A DNA stretch of 64,000 nt from a bacterium (GTDB lineage Bacteria > Zixibacteria > MSB-5A5 > GN15 > FEB-12), in contig JAHLKV010000002.1 of assembly GCA_020444475.1 (NCBI GenBank), forward strand, positions 558,001 to 622,000, written 5' to 3'. Positions within the stretch are counted from its first letter, which is position 1, and each line of letters opens with the position of its first letter. This document shows, in pieces, positions 34,174 to 43,250 of this stretch. The translations under genes were made by a program, and so were the position numbers. Below the pieces are notes generated by a model. That model was given only the letters and a program-made list of their open reading frames with translations. It was not told the DNA's origin and searched no databases.

Positions 34174-34226
34174 ACATCATTTAGTACTTGAGCACATACG
34201 TCACTACAGCACTACGCCACGCACTC

Positions 34227-35687
34227 CTATTCCAAATCCACCACCGTCGACAGAAACGCCGACAGGCGAACCCGCGCGAACGGCTGGGTAGTGTCATCAT
34301 CGGCAATGTGCTCGCGGTTGTGGATGAACCGCACGCCGCCTTCGATATCGACAAACAGCAGATCCTTGATGAACCCATTCAAGCCTAATGATCCGGTCGC
34401 AGTTCGTTCAACCACGCCGGTCGGGAACGGCTCGCTGTAGTCACCATCGACATCAAACCACGGCGCCGTCCACTCCGCTGTGATGCTTCCTTCCCCCTGG
34501 CGGAGGAACGATCCGTTCAGGCGCACGGTCAGATCATCGTTCAGCCAGCGTATGACACAGAGAGCCAGTTCATCATAGTCGTTGCCGCGCACGGCGCCGA
34601 GCGGCTTGTCATTAAACGAGTATCGATTGCGTTCGAGTATCTGGTTGAATGTCCAGTTGGTGACACGGGTGTATTCGAGTCTCAGATCGGTTGCTGACAT
34701 CACATCGGCCGCGTAGCCGCCAATCACCAGACCGTACTGGTCGGTCTCCTGATCTCCCTGGGTGTTTTTCTCGATCTGGAAATCATCGACAAACAACTGA
34801 CCATACAGTTTCAAACCAAGCATCGGCTTGATGGTGAAGTCGAAGCCGAGCGACGTGTTATCATCGGCCCCTTCGTTAAGCTGTGATCCATGGAAGAAGA
34901 TCAGCGGATTGAGGTAGAACAACTCGATCTGCCGTCCGGGGCCGCCGAATATGACGGTTTCGAAGGCGCCGACTCTTACGCTGTTCGACAGGTGGATATC
35001 CAGACGATGTCCGGCGAAATAGCGGTTCTCGAATTCCTCGACCCCGTCGTGCTGCGGCGACAGACCATCGAGCCGGCCGAGACGATAGCTCAGGGTCACT
35101 TTCCCCCAGCGATACCGCCACTCCAGCCCGTCGAGCCGGTTGTTTTCAGCAAGCACTACTGAGTTGCGAATGCCCCAGAAAGACCCAAATCGTCCGGCGA
35201 TCGCCTGAAACGGTCCGGCGTCGAGATGCACAAACGCATCCTGAACGTCGCCGGCCAGCCCCCGCCACTCCTTGCCATGATAGGTCGGATCGTCGGCCAG
35301 GGCTTCATCGAGTGCAAACGACCCGAACACAAACAACCGCCTGGTCGGTCGACCCACCAGTCCGCCACGAAATGATTCAAACCCGTTTCCATTTTGATCT
35401 TTGGCATAGGAGTAATCTCCCCCGGCGAACCCAAACAGATTCATGCGGTAGTCGGCCAGCTGTGCGAATCGTGCAAACGGCCCCGGGTGGAACCGCGTGC
35501 TGTCGAAGCGATACGGTCCGAGCTGGTAGTCAAACCGCGTATCGCCGAGGGCTTCCTGTCGCTCAAAGCGATCATAGACGATGCGGTACTCCGGCGCTCC
35601 AACGGGCAAAACGCCATCGGCAAACAGCGATGGCGTCGCGGCGATCAGCGCGATCGCTAACATAATCCTGGTAACGGAGTTCGGCAT
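34227..35687 (-). CDS. Wzi-like capsule assembly outer membrane protein
   Basis: 486 residues from the second ATG. A signal peptide (SVTRIMLAIALIAATPSLFA) then a long run of alternating beta strands with many aromatic girdle residues, as in an 18-strand barrel. F-G-S-F-W-G-I-R-N-S-V, Y-L-N-P-L-I-F-F and L-Y-G-Q-L-F-V-D-D-F are typical of the capsule assembly Wzi family, which fixes surface polysaccharide to the outer membrane. It follows the sugar-phosphate transferase gene in the exopolysaccharide cluster. Confidence 0.82.
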   Translation of the reverse strand: MPNSVTRIMLAIALIAATPSLFADGVLPVGAPEYRIVYDRFERQEALGDTRFDYQLGPYRFDSTRFHPGPFARFAQLADYRMNLFGFAGGDYSYAKDQNGNGFESFRGGLVGRPTRRLFVFGSFALDEALADDPTYHGKEWRGLAGDVQDAFVHLDAGPFQAIAGRFGSFWGIRNSVVLAENNRLDGLEWRYRWGKVTLSYRLGRLDGLSPQHDGVEEFENRYFAGHRLDIHLSNSVRVGAFETVIFGGPGRQIELFYLNPLIFFHGSQLNEGADDNTSLGFDFTIKPMLGLKLYGQLFVDDFQIEKNTQGDQETDQYGLVIGGYAADVMSATDLRLEYTRVTNWTFNQILERNRYSFNDKPLGAVRGNDYDELALCVIRWLNDDLTVRLNGSFLRQGEGSITAEWTAPWFDVDGDYSEPFPTGVVERTATGSLGLNGFIKDLLFVDIEGGVRFIHNREHIADDDTTQPFARVRLSAFLSTVVDLE

Positions 35688-35701
35688 CGTCACACGTCGC
35701 C

Positions 35702-37276
35702 CTACATGCCCGTACCCTTGAGAACGGTGGGGACGGTCCTGGCAAGAATGCGTACATCCCCGGTCAGTGACCAGGTGTCGATGTACTCGAGATCGAGCCG
35801 CATCCAGTCTTCGAAATCAATATTATTGCGGCCGTTCACCTGCCAGAGGCAGGTCAGGCCCGGTTTGACCGCCAGCTTGCGACGCTGCCAGCCTTTGAAA
35901 TCGACGACTTCGCGGGGAAGCGGGGGCCGCGGTCCGACCAGCGACATGTCTCCCATGAGAACATTGAAAAACTGGGGGAGCTCATCGAGCGAATACTTGC
36001 GGAGGAAAGCGCCGACTTTCGTGATGCGGGGGTCCTTGGCGATCTTAAACACCGGCCCGGACATCTCGTTCTGATCTTTGAGCTTCTCTTTGATTTGCTC
36101 GGCGTCTTCACACATCGTGCGGAACTTGTAGAGCTCGAAGGCACGACCGTTCAGTCCGGAGCGTACCTGCCTGAACAAGACCGGTCCCGGGCTTTCCAGT
36201 TTGATAAGTATCGCACAGGCCGCCATGATCGGCGACGCCAGCACGATACCGATGACCGCGCCGATCTTGTCGATTACGCTTTTCATCAGCAGTGCCACCC
36301 GGCTCTCGGGAGTCGCACGCAGAATCAAAGCGGAGCGTCCGACAATCTCACCGGCGTTGAACTGACCGATCGCCGCTGTGTAGACATCGGGGAAGATGCA
36401 CACCGGGATGCCCATCTGCTCCGATTCGGCGATCAGCGGTCCGGCCATCGCAATCTGCTCCGGTTCCACCGCGAGGACGACGGCATCAACCTGGGTACCG
36501 CCGACTTTGGCCCGAAGGTCTTCTGGTCCGCCGACCAGCGGGATGTCACGGTAACTCCACAAGCGGTGCGAGTTCTGGTCGATGAAGCCGGCAATCGTAA
36601 AACTTTTGTCGAGGGAATCGAGAAGGATATCCGCTGCCTGCCGGGCACGTTTGCCGGTACCGACCACGAACACTCTGGTCGCGGTGCCGACGGGCTGATC
36701 ACCGACGCGTTCGCGTGCGATCAACTTGGTACCGATATACCATCGTCCGATCTGCGCCGCCAGGTTCAGAATGAGCAGACCGGCAACGGCATTGGGCGGA
36801 AAGCCGGGCTGCAGGCAATAAACTGCGGCCAGGGTGCCGATCCCGGCCTTGATTTCATAGCGGACCACCGACCACAGCGTATGCGAGATACCGACCTGCC
36901 CCAGCAGCCGTCGCGCGCCGGTCAGCCGACCGATCGTCCAGCGAAGGGCCGCAAAGCCCAGTGGCCCGAAAAACAACCAGTACGGGCTGTCGGTAACGGT
37001 GTTGAGCACTGCCGTCGCCAGCAGGACGGCCAGCGCCATGTCGGCAACATCGCCGCTGAGCGCCCTCGCCCATACCGGCTTGACCGTTATGCGTCGTGCC
37101 CGCTCTTTCTTCCGGCGGGCGCGCGATGTGACAAACGTATACGGCTCAAACGGCTGGTCTTCCGCCATTCGATCAATCGGCGCCTGGTGCCTGCGATCGA
37201 GTCGCTGAAGCCGCTCACCGGTGAGGGTTTCGCGGTTACGCAGTCTGTCCGTCGCTTCTGCTGACGGTTGTATCAT
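35702..37276 (-). CDS. polyprenyl-phosphate sugar phosphotransferase (WcaJ/WbaP type)
   Basis: 524 residues. An N-terminal membrane region (about 75-190), a Rossmann-like CoA-binding-type domain (VFVVGTGKRARQAADILL), another membrane helix, then the catalytic domain with ILIKLESPGPVLFRQ-R-S-G, the F-x-x-Y-K-F-R-T-M motif, the K-x-G-x-F-L-R-K-x-S-L-D-E-L-P-Q segment and the final V-K-P-G-L-T-C-L-W-Q-V. It transfers hexose 1-phosphate to undecaprenyl phosphate and starts the repeat unit. Start at MIQPSAEATD is 64 bases after the HisC-like gene; the longer frame overlaps that gene. Confidence 0.92.
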   Translation of the reverse strand: MIQPSAEATDRLRNRETLTGERLQRLDRRHQAPIDRMAEDQPFEPYTFVTSRARRKKERARRITVKPVWARALSGDVADMALAVLLATAVLNTVTDSPYWLFFGPLGFAALRWTIGRLTGARRLLGQVGISHTLWSVVRYEIKAGIGTLAAVYCLQPGFPPNAVAGLLILNLAAQIGRWYIGTKLIARERVGDQPVGTATRVFVVGTGKRARQAADILLDSLDKSFTIAGFIDQNSHRLWSYRDIPLVGGPEDLRAKVGGTQVDAVVLAVEPEQIAMAGPLIAESEQMGIPVCIFPDVYTAAIGQFNAGEIVGRSALILRATPESRVALLMKSVIDKIGAVIGIVLASPIMAACAILIKLESPGPVLFRQVRSGLNGRAFELYKFRTMCEDAEQIKEKLKDQNEMSGPVFKIAKDPRITKVGAFLRKYSLDELPQFFNVLMGDMSLVGPRPPLPREVVDFKGWQRRKLAVKPGLTCLWQVNGRNNIDFEDWMRLDLEYIDTWSLTGDVRILARTVPTVLKGTGM

Positions 37277-37340
37277 CGGCCTACTTCCCCGTTTGTGTGC
37301 GATCTGTCCGCCACTGCCGGCGAATGTTCTCTGGGCGTTC

Positions 37341-38405
37341 TCACGACTGTGCGAACACCGTCTCATCTTCTCTGATGGTCGGCGCTTTGGAGTCACGCTC
37401 CACCACGCGGGTGGTGTCGATTCCGTCCACCGGCTTTTCCTGCTTGCCGGAGCGGAGACGCATCAGGCGACGGTCGAGCGAGTCGATCGCATAGTGATCC
37501 TTCGGCATCTTCCGGATGGTGCGAAGCAGGATATCGTTGTTGAGCGGCGACTGGATCGTATAGCGTACGTAGTGTTTCAGCTCGGGATAACCGTCGAGAT
37601 TGAGCATCTCGACTTTGGCCGCCGCCAAGGCGTTACCGAACCGTACCGGATCGGCCACCCGCAGCAGGAGGAAATCGGTCGGGGAGATACGACTCTGGAT
37701 CTTGAGCGAGTTGAGCTCGCCGGCCAGGCGAAGCGCCTCGTCGTTGAGCAGCTTGACCCGCATCGCCCGCGCTTCGCTGTTTTCGATGGTTGTCGAGAGG
37801 ATGCGATACAGCGTGACCGTGAAGGTCTGCGCCTGACGGAACTCGTCGAGTTTCCTGACGATTGACGGGGACGCCATGATGAACCCCGCTTCCGACGATG
37901 CGATCCCGAATGCCGATGTGAACGAGCGCAGCACCGCGATATTGCCGAACCCGGCCAACATCGATTCGGCGCTGATATTGTAGAAATCGAAGTAGTACTC
38001 ATCGACAATGAGCAGGCCGTTCGGTACGGCGCCCGCCAGCATCTCCAGATCGGCCTTACCGAAGTTCGACCCCGTGATCCGGTTGGGATTGGCGACATAG
38101 ACCGTCTCGCGACCGGTCACACAGCGCTCGACCACACCGTCGGGATCCGCCGCAAACGGTGACGTGCCGAGATGCTCGCAGAGTGTCAGTCCGGCCCGAT
38201 CGGCTGCCAGGGCAATCTCCGGACCGGCATGACCGGCGACGAGCACTTCGGAAACCGACTTGTCGGACAGTCCGAACAGCGCGGCGAGCGCCGCCTGAGC
38301 GTCGACAAACGGAATGATATTGTTCGCGGGGGTGACGGTTGATCTGGCAATCGACGCGATAAGCGATTGAACCCGATCCTCGGAAATGGTGCTGATGAGA
38401 CTCAT
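37341..38405 (-). CDS. HisC-like fold-type I aminotransferase homologue without PLP lysine
   Basis: 354 residues. Shows the aminotransferase class I/II pattern: N-P-N-R-I-T-G (for NPNNPTG), L-L-I-V-D-E-Y-Y (for VVDEAY) and V-L-R-S-F-T-S-A-F-G-I-A. In the last motif the PLP-binding lysine of T-F-S-K-A-F is Ser164 (codon 37914-37916), and the later phosphate-binding arginine is Glu. It therefore cannot make the internal aldimine in the usual way. AAAGGAC precedes the ATG. It starts the transcript that continues into the sugar transferase and Wzi-like gene. It may bind a nucleotide sugar or act as a structural or regulatory pseudoenzyme. Confidence 0.75.
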   Translation of the reverse strand: MSLISTISEDRVQSLIASIARSTVTPANNIIPFVDAQAALAALFGLSDKSVSEVLVAGHAGPEIALAADRAGLTLCEHLGTSPFAADPDGVVERCVTGRETVYVANPNRITGSNFGKADLEMLAGAVPNGLLIVDEYYFDFYNISAESMLAGFGNIAVLRSFTSAFGIASSEAGFIMASPSIVRKLDEFRQAQTFTVTLYRILSTTIENSEARAMRVKLLNDEALRLAGELNSLKIQSRISPTDFLLLRVADPVRFGNALAAAKVEMLNLDGYPELKHYVRYTIQSPLNNDILLRTIRKMPKDHYAIDSLDRRLMRLRSGKQEKPVDGIDTTRVVERDSKAPTIREDETVFAQS

Positions 38406-38734
38406 AGCGAAGTCCTTTCGATAGACTTGATATCGAAAAGGGAAGAGGACAGGCGGGATGCGAATGCATGGCACGCCGTGACGGCATGCGCCGGGGTGTG
38501 GTTGTGTCGGCACCGATCCATTGGTAACCTCCGCGTGTGACTTCCCTGTCGAGTGTGCGGTTCTGTCACACGGTGTTATTGCAAGGTCGGTGCCATGCTG
38601 TATGATTTCTGCACACGCCCTCTAAGCCACCAAACTACAGCGCGTTAGCGGCGCGTGACGGAAACTGCGCGGAGAGGTTTCCGTTCCTGGGCAGGCCTTT
38701 CTTTCCGGCGTGCCCGACAGAAATTTCCGGTTGT
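38406..38734. other. leader region of the HisC-like gene
   Basis: No gene is supported. It holds small inverted repeats (a GCACGCCGTGACGGCATGC hairpin near 38472 and TGTGAC with GTCACA near 38540 and 38573). A promoter for the sugar transferase transcript is expected here because a strong terminator ends the exporter gene just upstream. Confidence 0.5.
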
Positions 38735-38774
38735 TAAAAAACCGCCGGGGCGGCGTATCTGCCACCCCGGCGGC
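38735..38774 (-). terminator. strong terminator after the SLBB exporter gene
   Basis: On the minus strand a long G/C stem (CCGCCGGGG with CCCCGGCGG) ends in a run of six T residues, 34 bases after the stop codon at 38808. Confidence 0.9.
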
Positions 38775-38807
38775 CAGGAAGGTGAGAAAAGAAGAACACT
38801 GCGATTT

Positions 38808-41153
38808 TTACAGCTTGTCTATCAACAACACGGTGGTCAGTACGCCGGTCGTGGCGGTGATGGCCGTCGTGAATGTCTTCAGCCAGTTGGAATCTTTCTG
38901 AATCTTGCTCGGGACCACGATCACGTCTCCCTGATTGACACGCTTGCCGAGAATACCACCTCCGGCGTAGACTTCACCGCTGGCGCGAATCAACCGCGTG
39001 TTGCCTTTATCGGACTGCGGTGTGAAGTTGCCGGCGCGCTCGATGTAGTCTTTCACTTTCATTCCATCGGCGAACTTGATCGTTCCGTTGGCGCCGACCG
39101 CGCCCATGACGGAGATTCCGGAGGGTACCGATGGTACGTAGATGCGGTCACCCGGTTCGAGCACCACATCGCCGATCCGGCCGTCGGACGCCATAATCGT
39201 ATTCATATCGACAATGATCCGATTCACGGACTCCGGTTCATAGTCGAACATCACTTCGGTGTGCAGATTGCCGAGGCTGTCGATGGCGATCGGATTGGAG
39301 CGTTCCAGTAATTTTGGTACGCGAAGCCGCTCCAGCGATTCGCCGATACTCCGGCGCTCGAGCACGGTTCCGACCGGGAAGGCGTTTTGCGTGAAGCCGC
39401 CCGCGCGGAGCAGGATCTGGTAGAGCGTTTCGGATCGGTCGGCCAGCACATACTCGCCGGGGAACTGAATCTCTCCCTCGAGCATCACGGTCCGGTGGAG
39501 CTGCCATTCGGGAATGCGACGGATATACAGGCGGTCGTCCTCCTGCAGCGTGCGGGAGGTGGTCACGGAACGCGCCAGAGAGACTTTCTGCAGGGAGACA
39601 TGTCCCTGGGCGTCGAACCGTGCCAGTTCCGCCTGGAGGGTTGACGCTGACCGCGTATAGGAACCGGCAAGGAAAATCAAATCCTGAACCGTCATGTCGG
39701 CATAGAGCGGATAGCGACCCGGCCGGGCAACTTCGCCTTCGATATATACGTAGCGATCCCACGTGACATCGTCTATCGCATAGATATGCAGTGAGTCGCG
39801 ATCCTGAAGCAGGACGTTTTGCGATTCGTTACCGTCGATCAAGGCCCGGATATCAACCGGAATGACTTCGACCCGCCAGTCCGAATAGCGGCGGAAGAGG
39901 TTTGCCCGGTCGTAGTAGACATCGTATTCCTGGAGCGAGCCGCGGTCGATCAAATCGGCGACTCGGGTCGAGTCCCGACGTTCATAGTAGCCCGGATGTT
40001 TGACATGGCCGAAGACGGCCACCATGTTGCGTTTGGCTTCGAAAATCGAGTAGACGGTCACCCGGTCGCCATCGATCAACACCGTATCGGCGGTTGTCGT
40101 GTCGGGTGTCTCTTTGAGGGCGAGATCGATAACTTCCCACTCACCGGCGTCGTTGATCCGCTCCAGCATGACTCGATCGAGATGCGCCTGGGCGGTGGCG
40201 CCGCCGGCCAGGGTGAGCAGGTCACGCGCGGTTTCATCGCCCGTCATCTCATAGATCGCCTCGCGCCGCACCTGTCCGCGGATCGCCACCCGCGCTCCGG
40301 CAACAGGTACGAAAATGGCATCGCCGGACTGCAGGCGGACATCGCCGCCGTTGTCACCGCGAAGCAGGAAGCGGTACAGATCGACTGATGCGACTTCCGT
40401 GCCGCCGCGCATCAACCTGATAGCGCGCATGGAGCCGCTTTCGGTCGGACCTCCGGCGAGATACAACGCGTTAAACAACGACGTCAGCGAGGACACCGTG
40501 TAGGCGCCCGGACGGTTGACTTCGCCGGTGATATAGATCCGAATCGAACGGATCTTCCCCAGCGAAACCGACAGGTCGAACTCACTGTAGACCGAAGAGA
40601 ATCTTCTTTTCGCAAACGCCTCGAAATCTTCGACCGTCTTTCCCCACGCCGGGATTGTCCCGACCTTGGGAATAAACACGGAGCCTTCGCGATCAATCGT
40701 CAGATTGTACTCCTGCTCGGCGCGACCCCAGAGATAAATGATAAGGTTGTCACCCGGACCGAGAACGTAGTCGCGCGAGGCGGCCATGTCCGACGGGGGA
40801 GCGGTTTCTGTCGGTCCGCCGAACAATTCCATTCCAAACGGCGCAAGGTCTTCGAAAGCCTTAGGCTCATTGGGGTCTCGTGGCGTTGTCGGAAGCTGCA
40901 GGTTTTCGGTCTCCGCCGGATGTGATGGTCGGCTCGGCGGTGGAACGGAGTCGTATATCTCCGGACTCCGGTATATCTTCTGGTCGGTGGGGGAGATCCG
41001 AGGCATCTCGGTTTGTCCCGACTTGAACTCTCGGAGCAGCTGTTCCCGCTGTTCCGCAGTGAGGGACGTGAGGTCCTGTGCGCGAAGTTTCACGAACCAG
41101 TCTATTGAGACCAGAATGATGACCAGCAACAGGACCAGCAGTACTTTCTTCAT
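38808..41153 (-). CDS. polysaccharide export protein with multiple SLBB domains
   Basis: 781 residues, about twice the size of E. coli Wza. An N-terminal hydrophobic segment, a Pro-rich linker, the Poly_export domain (about 128-205, with YVLGPGDNLIIYLWG), then at least five SLBB-type repeats marked by G-E-V-x-R-P-G-x-Y and similar turns (G-H-V-K-H-P-G-Y-Y, G-E-I-Q-F-P-G-E-Y), and a C-terminal hydrophobic helix. Such proteins form the outer channel for exopolysaccharide. No Wzc or Wzx/Wzy gene lies in the window. First and separately terminated transcript of the cluster. Confidence 0.9.
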   Translation of the reverse strand: MKKVLLVLLLVIILVSIDWFVKLRAQDLTSLTAEQREQLLREFKSGQTEMPRISPTDQKIYRSPEIYDSVPPPSRPSHPAETENLQLPTTPRDPNEPKAFEDLAPFGMELFGGPTETAPPSDMAASRDYVLGPGDNLIIYLWGRAEQEYNLTIDREGSVFIPKVGTIPAWGKTVEDFEAFAKRRFSSVYSEFDLSVSLGKIRSIRIYITGEVNRPGAYTVSSLTSLFNALYLAGGPTESGSMRAIRLMRGGTEVASVDLYRFLLRGDNGGDVRLQSGDAIFVPVAGARVAIRGQVRREAIYEMTGDETARDLLTLAGGATAQAHLDRVMLERINDAGEWEVIDLALKETPDTTTADTVLIDGDRVTVYSIFEAKRNMVAVFGHVKHPGYYERRDSTRVADLIDRGSLQEYDVYYDRANLFRRYSDWRVEVIPVDIRALIDGNESQNVLLQDRDSLHIYAIDDVTWDRYVYIEGEVARPGRYPLYADMTVQDLIFLAGSYTRSASTLQAELARFDAQGHVSLQKVSLARSVTTSRTLQEDDRLYIRRIPEWQLHRTVMLEGEIQFPGEYVLADRSETLYQILLRAGGFTQNAFPVGTVLERRSIGESLERLRVPKLLERSNPIAIDSLGNLHTEVMFDYEPESVNRIIVDMNTIMASDGRIGDVVLEPGDRIYVPSVPSGISVMGAVGANGTIKFADGMKVKDYIERAGNFTPQSDKGNTRLIRASGEVYAGGGILGKRVNQGDVIVVPSKIQKDSNWLKTFTTAITATTGVLTTVLLIDKL

Positions 41154-41773
41154 CGTTTCACCTTCCTATGGTTCCGCGATCGAAGTCGAACGCTCCGGCT
41201 CGACTTTCCTGTTTTCCTGTTTGTCCCTAAAGCAACGCCTGTGCCGACGGTCGCACGAAGCGCGTAGGGTGTTGTGCGATAAGCCCATGACTGTGTGACG
41301 GTGACATCTGACGGGACTTCGGGAGGTCTCCGAGATGAAAAAAGTGCCGACTTCGCCGGAAGTTATTTCCATCCCGCCCGCTGATACCACGTGAGAGCGG
41401 GGGGTTGGTGGTCGAAGGGGATCGCTGTAACTGTCAGCAGGGGCTTCTATTCTAGTTTTCTTAAGTTATGGGGCGGGGGGGAGAATTAATTTCTTTACAA
41501 TCGGCCGGAGCCTGCGTCATATCAATGGCTGTCGCTAACTGAATAGTTTTCAGCAGGTTATTAGGACCAAAGGAGTGCGGAAAAGCTCATTCCGGCTTGA
41601 CAAGGGTAGACAGGCGTAGTAACTTGCCGAATCGTTTTTCGTGCGTACGTGGCTTCGACTCACGATCAACGTCGACAGTCTTCGGACGGCCCTTAATCTC
41701 GTGGTTTTCGGTCGGTCGCCCGAGGTGTGAAGGTTCAGTCAGGTTGGGAAGTATTTCGTATTCAGGATATTGT
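41154..41773. other. divergent promoter region of the exporter and FadL-like genes
   Basis: 620 bases with no gene I can support. A plausible sigma-70-like promoter on the plus strand (TTGACA at 41597, 17-base spacer, TAACTT at 41620) would give a leader of about 140 bases before the FadL-like gene. A small hairpin near 41360 and a G-rich run near 41470 are the other visible features. Confidence 0.45.
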
Positions 41774-43240
41774 ATGGAGAGTAGAATGGGGATCTTAAGA
41801 CGTCTCGCCGTCACAGCTCTGGTTCTGCTGCTGGTGTCGTCGTCCGTGCTGGCCAGCGGGTTCGAAGTGACCGGACTGGGTACCAAGGCCAGGGCCATGG
41901 GCGGCGCCTTCCGGGCAATTGCCGATGATTGGACGGCCGCGTACTACAACCCGGCCGGACAGGCCTTCATCTACGACAACTTGGTCGGCGCCAATGTCGG
42001 CTTCCTTCATTATCGAAATGAGCTCACCTCCGACTACCGCTACGGCGGAGTGTACGAGTCGGGTGTTGTCAACGATGAAACACTTTACAACAAACATGAG
42101 ATCCTCAGCAACCCCGCCGCCGGGATCATCCTCCAGACACCGTACTGGGGCGGCATGAGTGTCGGGTTCTCTATGTATCAGCCGTTCGATAACAACATCG
42201 AGTGGACGCTGTATCAGATGCCGCTGGCCTACAACGACAGTCTGTACAACGATCTCCCGCTCGATCAGTATTACAGCAATCTTGACGTAGTGGCATTTCA
42301 GGTGACGCTCGCGAAACGGTTTTCCGAGGACCGGCTCGCGGTCGGACTCGGGCTCCAGCTGCTCCGCGCCGACCTCGCTTTCAACAACGTCACATTCCGG
42401 GCCAATCCCGCCGACGCTCCTTTTTCCGATCGCCCCCGCGACCGGATAGTGCAGTTTTCGCAGAACGATGGTTACGGCTGGGGATTCGGTCTGACCGCCG
42501 GTATGATGTACCAGGTGAACGAGAAACTCAGCATCGCCCTCACCGGGTCGCTGCCGTTTGACATCACGGTCGACGGCGACACATACCAGATGTTCTATAT
42601 GCCGTACGATGCGACTCTTAACAGCCGCACCCTCGGCTCCATCGACAATATCTGGGTCAACGGCGCCCTGCACACCATGCATCCGGAGTTCGAGACCACT
42701 ATCAAACTTCCTTCTTCAGTCGGTTTTGGCCTCTCTTACGACGTTACCGAGAAACTGACTATTGCGCTTGATGCTTCCTATACGATGTGGTCGAAGTATG
42801 AAGGGCTTGAGTTCGTTTATTCGAACTGGGATCCGACTGGTCTCGCCGCCGATCCGTCGGTCGTCGATTTCTTCGAGACCGACCTGACCTATCCCCAGGA
42901 CTGGAACGCTGCCGGCAAGGTTGCACTCGGCGCCAGCTATGACTGGAAAGACTACCTGACGCTCCTGTGCGGTGTGTCGGGCGACCAGTCGGCCGACCGC
43001 GATCCGTCGGGATTCACCCCCCAGCTCGTCGACACCGGTGACAAGTGGGGATTTAATATCGGTGCCATCGTCACGTTCCAGCAGTGGGAAATCGGTTTCG
43101 CGACCAGTTACATCCACTACCCGGACATCGATATCAACCAGATGCAGGATTTGAACAACGACGGATTGTTCGACAATTTCCCCGGCGAGTACAAGGCCGA
43201 GACGTTTGAGACAATCTTCTCGTTCAACTACCGGTTTTAG
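41774..43240 (+). CDS. FadL/OmpP1-family outer membrane transport protein
   Basis: 488 residues (an ATG four codons later is possible). Signal peptide, then the hallmark GFEVTGLGTKARAMGGA followed by A-D-D-W-T-A-A-Y-Y-N-P-A-G of the FadL family, whose N-terminus plugs a 14-strand barrel; the protein ends in Phe. These porins pass hydrophobic compounds such as fatty acids or aromatic hydrocarbons. Ten bases separate it from the esterase-like lipoprotein gene, so the two are probably one operon. The actual ligand is not deducible. Confidence 0.88.
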   Translation: MESRMGILRRLAVTALVLLLVSSSVLASGFEVTGLGTKARAMGGAFRAIADDWTAAYYNPAGQAFIYDNLVGANVGFLHYRNELTSDYRYGGVYESGVVNDETLYNKHEILSNPAAGIILQTPYWGGMSVGFSMYQPFDNNIEWTLYQMPLAYNDSLYNDLPLDQYYSNLDVVAFQVTLAKRFSEDRLAVGLGLQLLRADLAFNNVTFRANPADAPFSDRPRDRIVQFSQNDGYGWGFGLTAGMMYQVNEKLSIALTGSLPFDITVDGDTYQMFYMPYDATLNSRTLGSIDNIWVNGALHTMHPEFETTIKLPSSVGFGLSYDVTEKLTIALDASYTMWSKYEGLEFVYSNWDPTGLAADPSVVDFFETDLTYPQDWNAAGKVALGASYDWKDYLTLLCGVSGDQSADRDPSGFTPQLVDTGDKWGFNIGAIVTFQQWEIGFATSYIHYPDIDINQMQDLNNDGLFDNFPGEYKAETFETIFSFNYRF

Positions 43241-43250
43241 GAGATAGGCC

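Noticed and set aside
38406..38734. Cyclic-di-GMP or other riboswitch ahead of the polysaccharide genes
   Set aside because: Only small inverted repeats are visible; no known aptamer signature could be matched.
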